33,695 bases of DNA from UBA11346 sp038318565 (GTDB lineage: Bacteria > Planctomycetota > UBA11346): positions 1 through 33,695 of the forward strand of contig JBBQCI010000040.1 in assembly GCA_038318565.1 (NCBI GenBank). The letters are read 5' to 3'. Both the position numbers and the translations under genes were made by a program. The first letter of the stretch is position 1. Each line of letters starts with the position of its first letter. The notes beneath the pieces were generated by a model that worked only from the letters and a program-made list of their open reading frames with translations, made no database searches and was not told the origin of the DNA. Shown here piece by piece: positions 30,619-33,695 of the stretch.

Positions 30619-33600
30619 ATGCTGGTGCGCGCCACCAAGTACGCCACAACCCCAACCCTCGTGGCTACCTTGCGCGATCGCTACAGCGCCGACCCCCGAG
30701 CCATCGCCTTGGCCGAGGCTCTTCGTTCCAACCGGGAAGCCGTATTGGGCGCTGCCCATGGGGCGCTGCCGACCGTCCTGCTCGCTGCCGCAGGCGTCCG
30801 TCCGTCACTGCTGGTGACCAGCGATCCCGGCCGCTTGGCCGAGGATCTTGAAGAGCTTGGTGTGTCGGTTGCTGTCCTGGTCGAACTGGAGCGCTTTGCC
30901 GGCGACGAGGACGAGGGCGCTGACGGGGCCGGTTGGCAGCGCCGTGCCGCCGCTCTAGAGGCCTTCGCTAACGGTGCCTGGCTGATTGCCAGTCCGGCCG
31001 CCACCGCCCAGCCGGTGCCCGACCTCGCCGAGACGGTAGCGCGTTCGCGCGTGCTGCGCCCCGGCCAGACTCAGGATCCGCAGGCCCTGGCCGAGCGCCT
31101 GGTCGAGGGCGGTTTCCGCATGGTCACCGCAGTCGAGGCGCGCGGTGAAGTCGCGATCCGTGGTGGCATCGTCGACATCTTCCCGTGGATCGGCGAGCAG
31201 CCCCTGCGCATCGAGTTCTTCGGCGACCAGGTCGACTCGATCCGTCGCTTCGATCCGTTCTCGCAGGAGTCGACCGCCCGCGTCGAAGAGGCGGTGCTGG
31301 CCGCCCCCGGCGTCGGTCTAGCCACGCGCGATTTGTGGAGCCAACTGCCACCCGGCCCGGTCGTGGTGTTCGGCGATGTCGCCCTGCGCAGTCGCCTGGC
31401 CAAGGACCACGGCCGGGCCGAAGTCCGCCTCGCCCGCCAGCTGGAGTCCGGGGCGATCGACGGCGAATCGGTTGGCGTCGAGCGCCTGCGCGGCGATCTA
31501 CGCAAGGGCCTTGCCGAACTCGCGCTGATGATCGCCGAAGGTGGCCATGCCTCCGCCTTGTTGTTGGCGCGTTCTGACGAGGCGGCCGAGGAATTGCGCG
31601 CCCATCTGCGCGATGCCGGCATTGGCGAGAAGGCCGAGGTAGTCACCGCCCGCGTTTCGGGCGGCTGGCGCGATCTCGCCACCGGCCTGGTGGTGGTCCA
31701 CGACTACGAACTGGCCGAACGCGCCCCGGCCAAGAAACGGGCCCGCGTGGCCGGCGGAGCGCCGCTCGATTCGCTCGCCGATCTGCGCCGGGGCGATCTC
31801 TGCGTCCACCTCAGTCATGGCATCTGCCGATTCCAGGGCATGGCTACGCTGGAGAAGCGTGGCTACATGGAAGACTTCCTGATTCTGGAATTCGCCGAGG
31901 AATCGAAGTTGTATGTGCCGGTCGAGGCGATCGATCTGGTGCAGAAGTACGTCGGTGCCGGCGGCCGTGATCCGCAGCTGACGCGCATCGGCGGCAAGAC
32001 CTGGAGCGCCGCCAAGGCGCGCGCCGAGAAGGCAGTCGCCGACATGTCCGGCGAACTGCTGACCAACCAGGCCGCGCGCATCGCCGCCGGTGGCGCGTCA
32101 CTGCCAGTCGACACGCCGGAGACGCGCCGCTTCGAAGCCGCCTTTCCCTTTGAGGAGACTGCCGACCAGCTGTCCGCGGTACGCGAGATCAAGGTCGACC
32201 TGGAGCGTCCGGTGGCGATGGACCGGCTGCTGTGCGGCGACGTCGGCTTCGGCAAGACCGAGGTGGCGATGCGCGCCGCGTTCAAGGCGGTGCAGGGGGG
32301 CAAGCAGGTCGCGGTGCTGGTGCCCACCACCATCCTGGCCGAGCAGCACCTGGAATCGTTCCGCGCCCGCATGCATGACTTCGGTGTCCGCGTCGAAGGC
32401 CTCGACCGGTTTCGCACTGGTGCCGAGGCCAAGGAAGTGCTGGCGCGTACTGCTGACGGAGCCGTCGATGTGCTGATCGGTACGCACGCGCTGCTCACCC
32501 CGCATCTGTCATTCAAGGACCTCGGCCTGCTGGTCATCGACGAGGAACACCGCTTCGGTGTGAAGCATAAGGAGGCACTCAAGCGCCTGCGTCACGGCGT
32601 CGACGTGCTGACCCTGTCGGCCACGCCGATCCCACGCACCCTGCACTTCTCGATGCTCGGCCTGCGCGACATCAGCGTGCTGGCCGAACCGCCGAGCGAA
32701 CGTCTGGCGGTTGAGACCCGCGTTTGCCCCTGGGACGACGAGCTGATCAGCCACGCCCTGGTCCGCGAGCTGGAGCGCGGTGGTCAGCTGTTTGTGGTGC
32801 AGAACCGCATCGCCGATCTTGATGGGGTGGCGTGGAAACTCGGCCAGCTGGCCGAGAAGGCTGGCCACAAGCTGCGTGCCGAGGTCATCCATGGGCAGCT
32901 GGACGAAGGTCGCATCGCCAAGGCGATGGACGCCTTCCGCACCAAGACGATCGACTGCCTGGTCTCCACCTCGATTGTCGAGAGCGGCATCGACATTCCC
33001 AACGCCAACACCCTCTTTGTGATTGATGCGCAGCGCTTCGGTCTGGCCGAACTGCATCAACTGCGCGGGCGCATCGGTCGCTTCACCCGCCAGGCCTTCG
33101 CTTATTTCCTGACCCCGCCCAAGCGCGAGATCGGCGAAGAAGCGCGCGAACGACTCGCTGCGATCCAGGAATACGCCGAACTGGGCGCCGGCTTCAAGCT
33201 GGCGATGCGCGACCTCGAATTGCGCGGGGCTGGCAACCTGCTTGGCGCCGAGCAGACCGGCACCATCGATGCCATCGGCTACGAGTTGTACACCCGCCTG
33301 CTGACCGAGGCGGTGGCCAAGGCGAAGAATCAGGCCGAGACGGCTGCTGGACTGACGCCCTCTGCGGCCCCGAGGGCGACCGCCGCCGGCTCCGGCGAGG
33401 TGCTGATCGGCTTGCAGTTGGACGCCTACATCCCCGACGACTGGCTAGAGGCGACCCAGTTGAAGTTCGAACTGCACCGCTCGATCGATCGCGCGCGCAA
33501 GCTGCCCGATCTCGACAATGCCTTCCGTCAGGCGCGCGACCGCTTTGGCCAGTTGCCGCAGCCGGTGCTGCGCTTATTCCGCGTCAAGGCGATCCGCCTG

Positions 33601-33695
33601 CGCCTGCGTCAGCTCGGCATCATGCGCATTGACGTCGGTGACCGTCGCCTGCGCCTGCATCTCAAGGGCCAGATGCCCAAGGAACTGGTCCAGGC
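30619..33695 (+). CDS. mfd: Transcription-repair coupling factor, 3' end missing
   Basis: 1025 codons are visible before the window ends. An in-frame stop just upstream (30613-30615) fixes the ATG at 30619 as the first start, although its ribosome-binding site is weak. Mfd removes stalled RNA polymerase and recruits UvrA. The UvrB-homology part contains RGEVAIRGGIVDIFP and IEFFGDQVDSI. The RNA-polymerase-interacting domain begins near residue 388 (RRGDLCVHLSHGI), earlier than in E. coli (near 475), so the N-terminal module is compact. The translocase follows: Walker A GDVGFGKTE near 540, DEEH near 640, SATPIPRTL and GRIGRFTRQA. The C-terminal D7 domain begins before the edge. Confidence 0.95.
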   Translation, partial: MLVRATKYATTPTLVATLRDRYSADPRAIALAEALRSNREAVLGAAHGALPTVLLAAAGVRPSLLVTSDPGRLAEDLEELGVSVAVLVELERFAGDEDEGADGAGWQRRAAALEAFANGAWLIASPAATAQPVPDLAETVARSRVLRPGQTQDPQALAERLVEGGFRMVTAVEARGEVAIRGGIVDIFPWIGEQPLRIEFFGDQVDSIRRFDPFSQESTARVEEAVLAAPGVGLATRDLWSQLPPGPVVVFGDVALRSRLAKDHGRAEVRLARQLESGAIDGESVGVERLRGDLRKGLAELALMIAEGGHASALLLARSDEAAEELRAHLRDAGIGEKAEVVTARVSGGWRDLATGLVVVHDYELAERAPAKKRARVAGGAPLDSLADLRRGDLCVHLSHGICRFQGMATLEKRGYMEDFLILEFAEESKLYVPVEAIDLVQKYVGAGGRDPQLTRIGGKTWSAAKARAEKAVADMSGELLTNQAARIAAGGASLPVDTPETRRFEAAFPFEETADQLSAVREIKVDLERPVAMDRLLCGDVGFGKTEVAMRAAFKAVQGGKQVAVLVPTTILAEQHLESFRARMHDFGVRVEGLDRFRTGAEAKEVLARTADGAVDVLIGTHALLTPHLSFKDLGLLVIDEEHRFGVKHKEALKRLRHGVDVLTLSATPIPRTLHFSMLGLRDISVLAEPPSERLAVETRVCPWDDELISHALVRELERGGQLFVVQNRIADLDGVAWKLGQLAEKAGHKLRAEVIHGQLDEGRIAKAMDAFRTKTIDCLVSTSIVESGIDIPNANTLFVIDAQRFGLAELHQLRGRIGRFTRQAFAYFLTPPKREIGEEARERLAAIQEYAELGAGFKLAMRDLELRGAGNLLGAEQTGTIDAIGYELYTRLLTEAVAKAKNQAETAAGLTPSAAPRATAAGSGEVLIGLQLDAYIPDDWLEATQLKFELHRSIDRARKLPDLDNAFRQARDRFGQLPQPVLRLFRVKAIRLRLRQLGIMRIDVGDRRLRLHLKGQMPKELVQ

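Noticed and set aside
1..33695. CRISPR arrays, tRNA or rRNA genes, insertion sequences, phage or toxin-antitoxin genes
   Set aside because: None was seen: no regularly spaced repeats, no clover-leaf sequence with CCA-type end, no transposase motifs.

Overview
The window is high-GC bacterial chromosome, densely packed and free of transposases, phage genes, rRNA or tRNA. The best guess for the source is a member of the Planctomycetota or a neighbouring PVC-group phylum. Pointers are a prepilin with an H-X9-DG motif, a Ser/Thr kinase with one transmembrane helix next to an FHA protein, a DUF1570-like HEXXH protein, and a purine nucleoside phosphorylase carrying VTD where human PNP has a base-binding Asn. 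This is inference from family memory; no search was run.

Layout. (1) Bases 1-429 hold the 3' end of an epmA-like gene. (2) Bases 412-8362 hold seven minus-strand genes in close order, several with 4-base overlaps: DUF218 membrane protein, PEGA lipoprotein, bshA, purine nucleoside phosphorylase, HEXXH peptidase-like protein, leucyl aminopeptidase, membrane-anchored endonuclease/phosphatase-fold protein. (3) Bases 8430-11886 hold a plus-strand set: DedA protein, ABC ATPase, ABC permease and a membrane-anchored protein of unknown function. (4) uvrB (minus) abuts that set with no spacer, and a 48-residue ORF lies behind it. (5) Bases 14207-18005 encode a transmembrane Ser/Thr kinase and an FHA protein with a tandem C-terminal repeat. 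A small HMA-like protein is divergent from them. (6) Bases 18642-20694 encode an ExbB/TolQ-like channel protein and two different ExbD/TolR-like proteins. (7) A 177-base inverted-repeat element precedes an H-X9-DG prepilin gene. (8) Bases 21841-25658 (minus) hold rlmN, fba and argG, with an unusual hairpin-rich spacer between fba and rlmN. (9) Bases 25867-28492 (plus) hold sixA-like, VKOR-DsbA fusion and mnmA genes. (10) An Aer-like chemoreceptor (minus) is divergent from mfd, which runs off the right edge.

How the genes fit together. Most are housekeeping: excision repair (uvrB, mfd), RNA modification (rlmN, mnmA), EF-P modification (epmA), arginine synthesis, sugar metabolism, purine salvage, low-molecular-weight thiol synthesis (bshA) and envelope disulfide formation (VKOR-DsbA). 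The signalling part is the kinase/FHA pair and the chemoreceptor.

The most unusual signals are noncoding. One is a pair of inverted 52-base arms (20724-20775 and 20849-20900) whose inner hairpins differ by paired, compensating changes. The other is the run of six hairpins at 22957-23149. Among proteins, the tandem RVGPL repeat of the FHA protein is the least familiar.
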